Assembly (NCBI GenBank): GCA_051954955.1 | Contig: JBQCHF010000192.1 | Location: forward strand, 1-64,000 | DNA from: JBQCHF01 sp051954955 | GTDB taxonomy: Bacteria > Actinomycetota > Actinomycetes > Motilibacterales > Motilibacteraceae | Reading direction: 5' to 3' | DNA: 64,000 nucleotides | Shown: piece after piece, positions 50,110-61,745 of the stretch | Layout of the letters: every line of letters starts with the position of its first letter | Position numbering within the stretch: position 1 is the first letter of the stretch | The notes under the pieces: generated by a model | What the model was told of the DNA's origin: nothing | Databases searched by the model: none | What the model saw: the letters and a program-made list of their open reading frames with translations, nothing else | Position numbers and translations under genes: made by a program

Positions 50110-52352
50110 TCGGCGGAGGCCGACGCCGGCTCGGCCTCGCTCGAGCCCTCAGCGCCCTCCTCGAGCACCGGGATGAGCGAGAGCTTGCCGCGCGGGTCGA
50201 TCTCGGCGATCTCGACCTGCACCTTGCTGCCGACCTTGAGCACGTCCTCGACGTTCTCCACCCGCTTGCCGCCGGCGATCTTGCGGATCTGCGAGATGTG
50301 CAGCAGGCCGTCCTTGCCCGGCATCAGCGAGACGAAGGCGCCGAACGTCGTCGTCTTCACCACCGTGCCGAGGTAGCGCTCGCCGACCTCGGGCATCGTC
50401 GGGTTGGCGATGGCGTTGATCTGCGCCCGGGCCGCCTCGGCCGACGGGCCGTTGACCGCGCCGATGTAGATCGTGCCGTCGTCCTCGATGGTGATGTCCG
50501 CGCCGGTCTCGTCCTGGATCTGGTTGATCATCTTGCCCTTGGGGCCGATGACCGCGCCGATCTGGTCGACCGGGATCTTCACCGTGATGATCCGCGGCGC
50601 GTACGGCGACATCTCGTCCGGGGTGTCGATCGCCTCGAGCATGACGTCGAGGATGTGCAGCCGGGCGTCGCGGGCCTGCGTGAGCGCGCCGGCCAGCACC
50701 GAGGCGGGGATGCCGTCGAGCTTGGTGTCCAGCTGGATCGCGGTGACGAACTCCTTGGTGCCGGCCACCTTGAAGTCCATGTCGCCGTAGGCGTCCTCGG
50801 CACCGAGGATGTCGGTGAGCGCGGCGTACTCGGTCTTGCCATCGACCTGGTCGGACACCAGGCCCATGGCGATGCCGGCCACCGGCGCCTTGAGCGGCAC
50901 GCCGGCGTTGAGCAGCGACATGGTGCTGGCGCAGACCGAGCCCATCGACGTCGAGCCGTTGGAGCCCAGCGCCTCGGACACCTGACGGATGGCGTAGGGG
51001 AACTCCTCCTTGCTCGGCAGGACCGGCACCAGAGCGCGCTCGGCGAGCGCGCCGTGGCCGATCTCGCGGCGCTTGGGGGAGCCCACCCGGCCGGTCTCAC
51101 CGGTGCTGTAGGGCGGGAAGTTGTAGTTGTGCATGTAGCGCTTGCGGGTCTCGGGCGAGAGCGTGTCCAGCTGCTGCTCCATGCGCAGCATGTTCAGCGT
51201 GGTGGTGCCCAGGATCTGGGTCTCGCCGCGCTCGAACAGCGCCGAGCCGTGCACCCGCGGGACGACCTCGACCTCGGCGGCCAGCGGCCGGATGTCGGCC
51301 AGCCCGCGGCCGTCGATGCGGACCTTGTCGCGCAGGATGCGCTGGCGGACCAGCTTCTTGGTCAGCGCGCGCAGGGCGCCGCCGATCTCCTTCTCCCGGC
51401 CCTCGAACTGGCCGGCGACCCGCTCGGTGGCCAGCGCCTTGACCCGGTCGAGCTCGGCCTCGCGCTCCTGCTTGCCGGCGATGGTGAGCGCCGCGGCCAG
51501 CTCGGTCTGCACGGCGGCCTGGACCGCCTCGAAGACGTCGTCCTGGTACTCGAGGAAGCGCGGGAACTCGCCGGTCGGCTTGGACGCCTCGGCGGCCAGC
51601 TGCGTCTGCGCCTCGCACAGCGCCTTGATGAACGGCTTGGCGGCCTCCAGGCCCTGGGCCACGACCTCCTCGGTGGGAGCGGTCCGGCCCTCCTCCTTCA
51701 CCAGGCGCCACGCCGAGGAGGTGGCCTCGGCCTCGACCATCATGATCGCGACGTCGCCGTCCTCGAGCACCCGGCCGGCCACGACCATGTCGAAGACCGC
51801 GCCCTCGAGCTGCTCGTGGGTCGGGAAGGCCACCCACTGGTCGCCCTGGTCGTCGCTGATCAGCGCGACGCGGGTGGCACCGATCGGGCCGCTGAAGGGC
51901 AGGCCGGCGATCTGGGTGGAGGCCGACGCGGCGTTGATCGCGACGACGTCGTAGAGGTCGTTGGGGTGCAGCGCCATCACGGTGATGACGACCTGGACCT
52001 CGTTGCGCAGGCCCTTGGCGAAGGACGGGCGCAGCGGCCGGTCGGTGAGCCGGCAGGTGAGGATGGCGTCCTCGGACGGGCGGCCCTCGCGACGGAAGAA
52101 CGAGCCGGGGATGCGGCCCGCGGCGTACATCCGCTCCTCGACGTCGACGGTGAGCGGGAAGAAGTCGAACTGCTCCTTGGGGTGCTTCGAGGCGGTGGTC
52201 GCCGAGAGGAGCATCGTCTCCTCGTCGAGGTAGGCGGCCACCGAGCCGGCGGCCTGCCGGGCGAGCCGGCCGGTCTCGAAGCGGACGGTGCGCGAGCCGA
52301 AGCGGCCGTTGTCGATCGTGGCCTCGGCGGTTGTGATCTTCTGACCCTCCAC
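50106..52352 (-). CDS. pnp: polynucleotide phosphorylase / guanosine pentaphosphate synthetase
   Basis: 3'-5' phosphorolytic exoribonuclease and RNA tailing enzyme; the Streptomyces enzyme also makes pppGpp in vitro. The 748-residue product has two RNase PH domains (first with FFRREGRPSEDAIL; second with LRKRYMHNYNFPPYSTGE-type segment TRKRYMHNYNFPPYS and FVTAIQLDTKLDGIP), a KH domain (IGAVIGPKGKMINQIQDETG) and an S1 domain (GTVVKTTTFGAFVSLMPGKDGLLH). GTG start with AGGAGGA upstream. It lies 323 nt after rpsO, with an rpsO terminator between. Confidence 0.96.
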   Translation of the reverse strand: MEGQKITTAEATIDNGRFGSRTVRFETGRLARQAAGSVAAYLDEETMLLSATTASKHPKEQFDFFPLTVDVEERMYAAGRIPGSFFRREGRPSEDAILTCRLTDRPLRPSFAKGLRNEVQVVITVMALHPNDLYDVVAINAASASTQIAGLPFSGPIGATRVALISDDQGDQWVAFPTHEQLEGAVFDMVVAGRVLEDGDVAIMMVEAEATSSAWRLVKEEGRTAPTEEVVAQGLEAAKPFIKALCEAQTQLAAEASKPTGEFPRFLEYQDDVFEAVQAAVQTELAAALTIAGKQEREAELDRVKALATERVAGQFEGREKEIGGALRALTKKLVRQRILRDKVRIDGRGLADIRPLAAEVEVVPRVHGSALFERGETQILGTTTLNMLRMEQQLDTLSPETRKRYMHNYNFPPYSTGETGRVGSPKRREIGHGALAERALVPVLPSKEEFPYAIRQVSEALGSNGSTSMGSVCASTMSLLNAGVPLKAPVAGIAMGLVSDQVDGKTEYAALTDILGAEDAYGDMDFKVAGTKEFVTAIQLDTKLDGIPASVLAGALTQARDARLHILDVMLEAIDTPDEMSPYAPRIITVKIPVDQIGAVIGPKGKMINQIQDETGADITIEDDGTIYIGAVNGPSAEAARAQINAIANPTMPEVGERYLGTVVKTTTFGAFVSLMPGKDGLLHISQIRKIAGGKRVENVEDVLKVGSKVQVEIAEIDPRGKLSLIPVLEEGAEGSSEAEPASASAE

Positions 52353-52675
52353 GGGTCCTCCTGTTCATCTGCGGTCACATCTGGCAGAGAGCAGGCCGTC
52401 CGGTGCGGGCCCCTCGCGGGCCGGTCTTCGATGGAAGCCCCCGGTCGCCCTGAGCCGGTCAGGGGGACCTGGAGACCACTACCGAGGACCGGGGCGAGAA
52501 GGGCCGCCCACGGTGCGGCCGGCTCGCTGTCCTTCCGGCGGGGCGTCTCCCCGTCGGACGGGTGGTGCTTGCTGGTGGTGCTGGTCGTGCTCTTCGGTGC
52601 GGTGGTGCTGGTGCGGTGGTGCCGGTGCGCCGCGGGGGCGGTCCCCGGTGGAGACCGCCCCCGCGGTGCGGAGTG
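52353..52675. other. 323-nt rpsO-pnp intergenic region
   Basis: No credible gene. On the minus strand it holds the rpsO hairpin terminator (52630-52666), a GT-rich stretch of imperfect GTGGTGCTGGT repeats (about 52562-52625), a small hairpin CCCTGA/TCAGGG (52448-52464) and the pnp ribosome site. PNPase leaders are autoregulated in other bacteria, so a structured leader here would be expected, but I see no long stem to prove it. Confidence 0.5.
52630..52666 (-). terminator. 14-bp hairpin after rpsO
   Basis: CCGCGGGGGCGGTC (52630-52643) pairs perfectly with 52653-52666 around a 9-nt loop. It lies 9 nt beyond the rpsO stop on the minus strand, a standard position for an intrinsic terminator; no U-tract. 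Confidence 0.8.
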
Positions 52676-52945
52676 CTAGCGGCGCAGGCCGAGACGCTCG
52701 ATCAGGTCGCGGTAGCGCTGGATGTCGTTCTTGGCGACGTACTGGAGCAGCCGGCGACGCCGGCCGACCAGCAGGAGCAGCCCACGACGGCTGTGGTGGT
52801 CGTGCTTGTGCTCCTTGAGGTGCTCGGTGAGGTCGGCGATGCGCTTGGAGAGCATCGCCACCTGGACCTCGGCCGAGCCGGTGTCGGCCTCGTTCGCGCC
52901 GTACTCGGCGATGATCTGCTTCTTGGTCGCGCTGTCGAGCGCCAT
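52676..52945 (-). CDS. rpsO: 30S ribosomal protein S15
   Basis: An 89-residue protein, MALDSATKKQIIAEYGANEA, with the S15 helices TGSAEVQVAMLSKRIADLTEHLKEH, HDHHSRRGLLLLVGRRRRLLQYV and RDLIERLGLRR, full length and typical. It binds 16S rRNA early in 30S assembly. ATG start with GAGGGAGCC upstream. The ribF-rpsO-pnp order is conserved; 133 nt before it include a small hairpin (53009-53024). Confidence 0.98.
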   Translation of the reverse strand: MALDSATKKQIIAEYGANEADTGSAEVQVAMLSKRIADLTEHLKEHKHDHHSRRGLLLLVGRRRRLLQYVAKNDIQRYRDLIERLGLRR

Positions 52946-53078
52946 GTGGCTCCCTCGGGTCCAGGTGAGCGCCCCCGGTCTGGGTCACGAGGGCTGCGTC
53001 GGCTCACACCGGTGCTCGCACCGGCACCTGCGAGGCTACCAGCGGGCCGCGAGGCCCCCTAATCGCGCGACCGGCAGG

Positions 53079-54023
53079 TCAGGCGGGCCGGGCGACGCCG
53101 AGGATCTCCCGGCTGCGGTCCACGTCGCGGCCCATCTGCTCCACCAGCGGCCCGACCCCGTCGAAGCGCAGCGTCTCGCGCAGCCGCGCGACGAAGTCGA
53201 CGGCGACGTGCTCGTCGTAGAGCTCGAGGTCGTCGCGGTCCAGCACGTAGGCCTCCACCCGGCGCTGGGTGCCGTCGAAGGTGGGGTTGGTGCCGATGCT
53301 GATCGCGGCCGGCAGCCGGGTGCCGTCGGCGCGGACCAGCCAGCCGGCGTAGACGCCGTCGGCGGGCACCGCGGCCTCCGGCGGCAGGCCGAGGTTGGCG
53401 GTGGGGTAGCCGATGGTGCGCCCGCGCTGGTCGCCGTGGACCACCGGGCCCTCGAGCCGGTGCGGGCGGCCGAGCACGTGCGCGGCCCCCTCGACGTCGC
53501 CCTCGGCCAGCCGCTCGCGCACGAAGGTGGAGGACCAGGTGGCCTCCCCCTCCCCGGTCAGGGCGAAGCCGTCCACCTCGAAGCCGTGCTCGGCCCCCAT
53601 CCGCTCCAGCAGCGCGACGTTCCCGGCGGCGCGGTGGCCGAAGCGGAAGTTCTCCCCCACCACCACGGCCTTCGCGTTCAGCCTGTCCAGCAGCACCTCG
53701 GTCACGAAGTCCTCGGCGCTCTGCGCGGCCAGCGCAGCGGTGAAGGGCAGCACGAGCACGGCGTCGACGTCGAGCCGCTCGAGCAGGGCCACCCGGTGCT
53801 CGAGCGTGCTGAGCACCGGCGGGGCGAGCTCGGGACGCAGCACCGCCAGCGGGTTGGGCTGGAAGGTGACCACGACGGAGCGGGCGCCGAGCTCGCGGGC
53901 CCGGGCCACCGCCGCGGACACCACCGCCTGGTGGCCCCGGTGGACGCCGTCGAAGACGCCGACGCTCACCACCGACGGGCCGAACCCGGGGGGCACCTGG
54001 TCCAGTCCGGTCCACCGCTGCAC
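53079..54023 (-). CDS. ribF: bifunctional riboflavin kinase / FAD synthetase
   Basis: Makes FMN and FAD. The 314-residue product has the N-terminal nucleotidyltransferase domain (SVGVFDGVHRGHQAVV, VVTFQPNPLAVLRPE, VVGENFRFGHRAAGN, STFVRERLAEGDV) and the C-terminal kinase domain (GPVVHGDQRGRTIGYPTANL, VYAGWL, AISIGTNPTFDG, VEAYVLDRDDLELYDE). The GTG start gives VQRWTGLDQVPP. It follows the kynureninase gene by 19 nt; in most actinobacteria it follows truB directly. Confidence 0.95.
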   Translation of the reverse strand: MQRWTGLDQVPPGFGPSVVSVGVFDGVHRGHQAVVSAAVARARELGARSVVVTFQPNPLAVLRPELAPPVLSTLEHRVALLERLDVDAVLVLPFTAALAAQSAEDFVTEVLLDRLNAKAVVVGENFRFGHRAAGNVALLERMGAEHGFEVDGFALTGEGEATWSSTFVRERLAEGDVEGAAHVLGRPHRLEGPVVHGDQRGRTIGYPTANLGLPPEAAVPADGVYAGWLVRADGTRLPAAISIGTNPTFDGTQRRVEAYVLDRDDLELYDEHVAVDFVARLRETLRFDGVGPLVEQMGRDVDRSREILGVARPA

Positions 54024-54042
54024 GGTGGCAGAGCCTACGGCG

Positions 54043-55344
54043 TCAGGTGACCCGGCTGCGCAGCGCGTACCGCTCGTCGCGGTGCTCGCCGGCGTCGAGC
54101 ACCGCGCGCAGGTGCTCCACGGTGGCGACGACATCGGCGTGGGTGACGTAGAGCGGGGCCAGGCCGAGGCGCACGATGTCGGGCTCGCGGAAGTCGCCGA
54201 CGACGCCGCGGGCGATGAGGGCCTGCACCACGGCGTAGGCCTCGGGGTGGCGCAGGCTCACCTGGCTGCCGCGGCGGGCGGGGTCGCGCGGGGTGACGAC
54301 GTCGAGCTCGGGCAGGTGGGCGTCGGCCAGCTCGACCAGCCACGAGGTCAGCGAGAGGCTGCGGGCCCGGACCTGCTCGATCTCGAGGTCGGCGAAGACC
54401 TCCAGCGCGGACTCGAGCGCGAGCATCGACAGCAGCGGCGGGGTGCCGTCGCGGAACCGGGAGATGCCCTGCGCCGGGGCGTAGGTGCCCTCCATCGCGA
54501 ACGGGCGCGCGTGGCCGTGCCAACCGGCCAGCGGGCTGCCGGAGGCGTCCTGGTGGCGGGGGGCGGCGTAGACGTAGGCGGGCGCGCCGGGGCCGCCGTT
54601 GAGGTACTTGTAGCCGCAGCCGACGGCGAAGTCGGCGCCGTGCTCGGCCAGGCCCACCGGCACCGCGCCGGCGGCGTGGCTGAGGTCCCAGACGACCAGC
54701 GCGCCGGCGTCGTGCACGGCCGCAGTGAGCACGGGCAGGTCCAGCAGCTCGCCGGTGCGGTAGTCGACCAGGCTGAGCACGACCGCGGCCACCCGGCCGG
54801 CCAGCCCGTCCGGACCCTCGTCGGCCAGGGCGGCGGGCAGGTCGTGCGGGGCGACCCGGCGGGAGGTGAGGCCGGTGAGCTCGGCCACGGCGTCGACGAC
54901 GTACTGGTCGGTGGGGAACGCGCCCGGCTCCACCACGAGCACGTCCCGGCCCGGGCGCAGCCGGGCGGCCGAGACGACCACCTTGAACAGGTCGACCGTG
55001 GTGGAGTCGGTGACGATCACGCTGCCGGGCTCGGCGCCGACCAGCCGGGCGACCTTCTCCCCGGCCCGCTCCGGCGCGCCCCACCAGTCGTGCGCGTTCC
55101 AGGAGCTGATCAGGTCCTGGCCCCACTGCCGGCGGACGACGTCGTCGACGGCGGCGGGCACGTGCGCGGGCAGCGCGCCCAGGCTGTTGCCGTCGAGGTA
55201 GACCAGACCGCGCGGGAGGGCGAACCGGCTGCGGACGTGGGCCAGCGGGTCGGCGGCGTCCAGGGTCGCGGCGCGCTCGCGGGCGGCGGTGAGGGGGACG
55301 ACGGCGTGGGAGCCGGCGTCGAGAGCGCTGTCCTGCTGCGTCAC
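54043..55344 (-). CDS. kynU: kynureninase
   Basis: PLP enzyme cleaving kynurenine (or 3-hydroxykynurenine) to anthranilate-type products and alanine. The 433-residue protein shows YLDGNSLGALP, the cofactor-binding VTDSTTVDLFKVV, ISSWNAHDWWGAPE, VVWDLSHAAGAVPV and the PLP lysine in AVGCGYKYLNGGPGAPAY. No tryptophan dioxygenase or formamidase gene is near. It is inserted between truB and ribF, normally neighbours, and close spacing to ribF suggests co-transcription. The hairpin element at 55443-55500 lies before it. Confidence 0.9.
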   Translation of the reverse strand: MTQQDSALDAGSHAVVPLTAARERAATLDAADPLAHVRSRFALPRGLVYLDGNSLGALPAHVPAAVDDVVRRQWGQDLISSWNAHDWWGAPERAGEKVARLVGAEPGSVIVTDSTTVDLFKVVVSAARLRPGRDVLVVEPGAFPTDQYVVDAVAELTGLTSRRVAPHDLPAALADEGPDGLAGRVAAVVLSLVDYRTGELLDLPVLTAAVHDAGALVVWDLSHAAGAVPVGLAEHGADFAVGCGYKYLNGGPGAPAYVYAAPRHQDASGSPLAGWHGHARPFAMEGTYAPAQGISRFRDGTPPLLSMLALESALEVFADLEIEQVRARSLSLTSWLVELADAHLPELDVVTPRDPARRGSQVSLRHPEAYAVVQALIARGVVGDFREPDIVRLGLAPLYVTHADVVATVEHLRAVLDAGEHRDERYALRSRVT

Positions 55345-55442
55345 GTCGCGGAGACTACCGGCGGCGGCCGCGCGGCCTCGGTGGGAACGATCGCCCCCCG
55401 TGGTCTTCTCAGGCCGTCAGGCCGCGCCGACCCAGGGAAGTA

Positions 55443-55500
55443 CTCGCCCACCCAGCCGAATTCTCCTCGGTGGGCGAGCAATGATCACGGTCCCGTGATC
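55443..55500 (-). repeat. hairpin plus GATCACGGTCCCGTGATC palindrome (after truB)
   Basis: CTCGCCCACC (55443-55452) pairs with 55469-55478; then GATCACGGTCCCGTGATC at 55483-55500, identical to 33181-33198 and again followed by nTTCCG. It separates truB from kynU, 48 nt beyond the truB stop. Confidence 0.8.
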
Positions 55501-55548
55501 GTTCCGACCCCCGCCCGGCCGACCGGGCGCGGGGATGGCGCGCCGCGG

Positions 55549-56487
55549 TCAGGCCGGGCGCCAGTCCGGGGTGAGCACGACGAGCGGGCGGGCGGCGCCT
55601 CGGGACTCCTCCACCAGGGCGAGCAGGGCGCCGTCGGGGGCGAAGACGGCCACCGGGCCGGGGCCCTGGCCGAGCGCCGGGAGCCGGCCGCCGTGGCTGA
55701 GCACCCGGGCGGCATCGGGGTCGACGTCGCGGCGCGGGAAGGCGGCCGCGGCGGCCGGCGCGAGCGGCACGACGTCGAGGTGCTCCTCGAGCTGCTCGAG
55801 GGTGCGCGCCATCTCCAGCCCGTAGGGGCCGACCCGGGTGCGGCGCAGCGCGGTGAGGTGGCCGCCGACGCCGAGGGCGGAGCCGAGGTCGCGGGCCAGC
55901 GCCCGCACGTAGGTGCCGCTGGAGCACTCCACCTCGACGTCGACGTCGAGCAGCGCCGGCAGGCCCGTCTCCGGGTCGGCGGGGACCGGCCGGACGGCGA
56001 GGACGTCGAAGCGCGACACCATCACCCGGCGCGCGGCCAGCTCCACCTGCTCCCCCGCGCGGGCCAGCGCGTAGGCCCGCTTGCCGTCGACCTTGATCGC
56101 GCTCACCGAGGAGGGCACCTGGTCGATCTCGCCGGTGAGCCCGGCCATGGCCGGCACCAGGGCCTCCTCCACCACCCCGGAGGCGTCGGCGGTGGCCAGC
56201 AGCTCGCCCTGCGCGTCGTCGGTGGTGGTCTGCGCACCGAGGCGGACGGTGGCCCGGTAGGCCTTCTCGGTGAGGGCCAGGTGGCCGAGCAGCTTGGTGC
56301 CCCGGCCCAGCCCGAGCACCAGCACGCCGGTGGCCATCGGGTCCAGCGTGCCGGCGTGCCCGACCCGCCGGGTGCCGGCCAGCCGGCGCACCCGGGCCAC
56401 CACGTCGTGGCTGCTGGGCCCCTCGGCCTTGTCGATCACGACCAGCCCCTCGGGGGCCCCCTCGGGGTGCGACCCGCGACGGCTCAC
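55549..56487 (-). CDS. truB: tRNA pseudouridine-55 synthase
   Basis: Converts U55 of tRNA to pseudouridine. The 312-residue product has GLVVIDKAEGPSSHDVVARVRR, the catalytic Asp motif GHAGTLDPMATGVLVLGLGRGTKL, EKAYRATVRLGAQTTTDDAQG, the VPSSVSAIKVDGKRAYALAR motif and SGTYVRALARDLG, plus the actinobacterial C-terminal PUA-like part (HGGRLPALGQGPGPVAVF). GTG start overlaps the stop of the DHH gene upstream. Confidence 0.96.
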   Translation of the reverse strand: MSRRGSHPEGAPEGLVVIDKAEGPSSHDVVARVRRLAGTRRVGHAGTLDPMATGVLVLGLGRGTKLLGHLALTEKAYRATVRLGAQTTTDDAQGELLATADASGVVEEALVPAMAGLTGEIDQVPSSVSAIKVDGKRAYALARAGEQVELAARRVMVSRFDVLAVRPVPADPETGLPALLDVDVEVECSSGTYVRALARDLGSALGVGGHLTALRRTRVGPYGLEMARTLEQLEEHLDVVPLAPAAAAAFPRRDVDPDAARVLSHGGRLPALGQGPGPVAVFAPDGALLALVEESRGAARPLVVLTPDWRPA

Positions 56488-57563
56488 GCGACGCCCTCGT
56501 CGGCGGCCTCGTCGGCGGCAGAAGGGCCGCCGACCAGCCGGTCCAGGACCGCGCGCACGATGGCGCCCGGCTCCCCGGAAGCCTCGAACCCGGCCGCGTA
56601 GCGGTGCCCGCCCCCGCCGAGCGCGACCGCCGCCCGGGAGACGTCGACCGCGCCCTTGGACCGCAGCGAGACCCGCCACCGCCCCGGCTCCCCGCCCGGG
56701 CCCGGGTCCTCCTGCTTGAGCACGCAGGCGACCTCGGCCTCCTCGGCGCGGCGGACGACGTCGACGACGCCCTCCACGGTGTCCAGCTCCACCCCGTGCG
56801 CGGCCCGGTCGGCGGCGGGCACGCAGGTCCAGACCAGCCCCAGGCCGTCGGCGGCGGCGGGCTCGAGCACCGCGCGGGACAGCGCGGCACCGAGCACCGC
56901 GAGGTAGCCGAACGGGGTGGTGTCCCACACGGCCCGGGCGATCTCGTCGTGGCGGATGCCGGTGGCCAGCAGGCGCGCGGCCACGGCGTGGGTGGCCGGC
57001 GTGGTGCCGGCGTAGCGGAACGAGCCGGTGTCGGTGGTCAGCCCGGTGTAGAGGCAGGTGGCCACCGGCGCGGTCAGCTCCGCACCGAGCCGGTCCACCA
57101 GCTCCAGCGCCAGCACCGCGGTGGCGGGAGAGGCGACGTCGACCAGGCCGGTGGCGGCGAAGCCGGTGTACGAGGCGTGGTGGTCGACGGCGAACGAGGC
57201 CGGCGCGGCCTCGAAGCGGTCGGCGAGCTCGCCCAGCCGGGCGGCCGAGCTGGTGTCGAAGGCGACGATGACCTCCGGCGCGGCCTCCACCGTGCCCGGG
57301 TCGACGATCAGCTCCTGCCCGGGCAGGAACCGCAGCGCGCGCGGGGTGAGCGCCGGGGTCTCCCCGAAGGTGACCCGAGGTGTGGAGCCGAGCGAGCGCA
57401 GCGCCAGGGCGACGCCGAGGGCGCTGCCCAGCGCGTCGCCGTCGGGGGCGACGTGCGCCACCAGCACCGGCGAGGACGCCGCGTGCAGCGCCGCGACGAG
57501 CTCGGCCCAGTCCGCCTCCGCGGGCGCCGGTGCGTCGGCCCCGCGCTGCGGAGCCCCGCTCAT
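56484..57563 (-). CDS. DHH/DHHA1 phosphoesterase, NrnA-like (oligoribonuclease / pAp phosphatase)
   Basis: A 359-residue DHH-family phosphoesterase: VLVAHVAPDGDALGSALGVALAL (motif I with DGD), VIVAFDTSSAARLGEL, the DHH motif in FAVDHHASYTGF, LYTGLTTDTGSFRYAGTTP and the DHHA1 GGGGHRYAAGF near the end. NrnA enzymes hydrolyse nanoRNA and 3'-phosphoadenosine 5'-phosphate; mycobacterial relatives also cleave cyclic dinucleotides. ATGA overlap with rbfA upstream and GTGA with truB downstream place it firmly in the operon. Confidence 0.92.
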   Translation of the reverse strand: MSGAPQRGADAPAPAEADWAELVAALHAASSPVLVAHVAPDGDALGSALGVALALRSLGSTPRVTFGETPALTPRALRFLPGQELIVDPGTVEAAPEVIVAFDTSSAARLGELADRFEAAPASFAVDHHASYTGFAATGLVDVASPATAVLALELVDRLGAELTAPVATCLYTGLTTDTGSFRYAGTTPATHAVAARLLATGIRHDEIARAVWDTTPFGYLAVLGAALSRAVLEPAAADGLGLVWTCVPAADRAAHGVELDTVEGVVDVVRRAEEAEVACVLKQEDPGPGGEPGRWRVSLRSKGAVDVSRAAVALGGGGHRYAAGFEASGEPGAIVRAVLDRLVGGPSAADEAADEGVA

Positions 57564-58102
57564 GCGCGGGTGGCGTCGTCGCCGGCCAGCTCGCTGCGAG
57601 CTCGCCCCGGCTCACTGCCAGACGCGTTGTCGGAGAGGTCGACCTCGCCGTCCTCGGCGTCGTCGTCGTCGTCCGCGTCCTCGAGCCGGGGAGCGCGGTA
57701 GGGGTCGGCCTCGCCGGCGTAGGCGGCCCCCGACGCCGCCCGGGCGACCTCGGCGTCCGAGGCGGCGGCCTGGCGCAGCAGGTCCTCGATGTGCTGGGCC
57801 GTGTCCGGGATGGCGTCGGCCACGAAGGCCAGGCTCGGGGTGTGCCGGACGCCGGTCTGGCGGCCGACCTCGGAGCGCAGCACGCCCTTGGCCGACTCCA
57901 GCGCGGCGGCGGTGTCCGCCCGCGCGGCCTCGTCGCCGTACACCGTGTAGAAGACGGTGGCCTGCTGCAGGTCGCCGGTGACCCGGACGTCGGTGATGGT
58001 GATGAAGCCCAGGCGCGGGTCCTTGACCCGGGTCTCGAGCATCTCGGCGACGATGACGCGGATGCGGTCGGCGAGCTTGCGGGCGCGGGCGGCGTCGGCC
58101 AT
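57560..58102 (-). CDS. rbfA: 30S ribosome-binding factor A
   Basis: Ribosome maturation factor acting on the 5' helix of 16S rRNA. Residues about 1-115 are the KH-like fold: MADAARARKLADRIRVIVAE, VKDPRLGFITITDVRVTGDLQQATVFYTVYGDE, KGVLRSEVGRQTGVRHTPSLAFVAD. A C-terminal Asp/Glu-rich tail of about 50 residues (EDADDDDDAEDGEVDL) follows, as in many actinobacteria. ATGA overlap with the DHH gene. 37 nt separate it from the DUF503 gene. Confidence 0.95.
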   Translation of the reverse strand: MADAARARKLADRIRVIVAEMLETRVKDPRLGFITITDVRVTGDLQQATVFYTVYGDEAARADTAAALESAKGVLRSEVGRQTGVRHTPSLAFVADAIPDTAQHIEDLLRQAAASDAEVARAASGAAYAGEADPYRAPRLEDADDDDDAEDGEVDLSDNASGSEPGRARSELAGDDATRA

Positions 58103-58139
58103 GGCGGGTCGTCCTATCGGGCGGCGGGGATGGAAGGTG

Positions 58140-58478
58140 CTACGGCAGGTCGTCGGACCGGACGTCGTCGACGACGTCGTCGACCTCGTCGCTGCCGCTG
58201 ACGTACTGCCGGTGGGCGCTGAGCAGCTCGAGCTCGGGCCGGGCGGCCACCAGCCGCTCGCACGCGTCGAGGACGTCGACGCAGTGCGCGCGATCCGGGG
58301 AGACCACGGCGACCCCGAGCAGCGCCCGGCGGTGCAGGTCGAGGTGGCCGGCCTCGGCGGCGGTCACGGCGTGGACCCGCCGCAGCTCGGCCAGGACCGG
58401 GCGCACCAGCGACCGCTTCTGCTTCAGGCTGCGCACGTCGCCGAGGAGCAGGTCCAGGGCGAGCGTCCCGGTGAACAT
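58140..58478 (-). CDS. DUF503 (YlxP-like) protein
   Basis: A 112-residue protein, MFTGTLALDLLLGDVRSLKQ, with the conserved KQKRSLVRPVLAELRR and LHRRALLGVAVVSPDRAHC, ending in an acidic Asp/Val tail. DUF503 proteins sit between infB and rbfA in many Gram-positive bacteria (ylxP of Bacillus) and are thought to assist ribosome or translation functions, unproven. One oddity is the HLDLHRRALLGV stretch where homologues usually read AEVDHQDLWQRA-like. Confidence 0.88.
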   Translation of the reverse strand: MFTGTLALDLLLGDVRSLKQKRSLVRPVLAELRRVHAVTAAEAGHLDLHRRALLGVAVVSPDRAHCVDVLDACERLVAARPELELLSAHRQYVSGSDEVDDVVDDVRSDDLP

Positions 58479-58575
58479 CTGTGCTGAGCCTCCCCACCCT
58501 GGCCACGCGAGACGCCGGCCGCCCCGGGCCCTGCACGACGCGAGGTCGTGCGGGGCCCGGGACGGGCCGGTCGCG

Positions 58576-61506
<2,931 letters not shown>

Positions 61507-61745
61507 GACTCTCCTGTCTCGGTCCGGGTCACCGCCGCGGGGCCTCGTTCAGGAGGACTGCGGTCAGCGCGCGGACCGTCGGTACACGGACGCGTTCATC
61601 GCTGCGTGCTCATCGAGCGCTCATCGCTTCTCGACCTGCTTCCACTGGTGAGGACGGCGGACGCCGCCTCGCTCGGGGACAACGTTGGACCACTGACGGT
61701 TGGACCACTGACGGTTGGATCACTGACTGATGGTGCTCGTCCTGC
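61507..61745. other. ylxR-infB intergenic region
   Basis: 239 nt with no credible gene. It contains the 15-bp tandem repeats at 61684-61728 and CGCTCATCG-type repeats (61606-61631: GCTCATCGAGCGCTCATCGC). In most actinobacteria this gap is short, so the repeats account for part of the extra length. Confidence 0.55.
61684..61728. repeat. three tandem 15-bp repeats
   Basis: GTTGGACCACTGACG (61684-61698), an identical unit (61699-61713) and GTTGGATCACTGACT (61714-61728). Non-coding, just beyond the ylxR stop on the minus strand. Confidence 0.85.
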
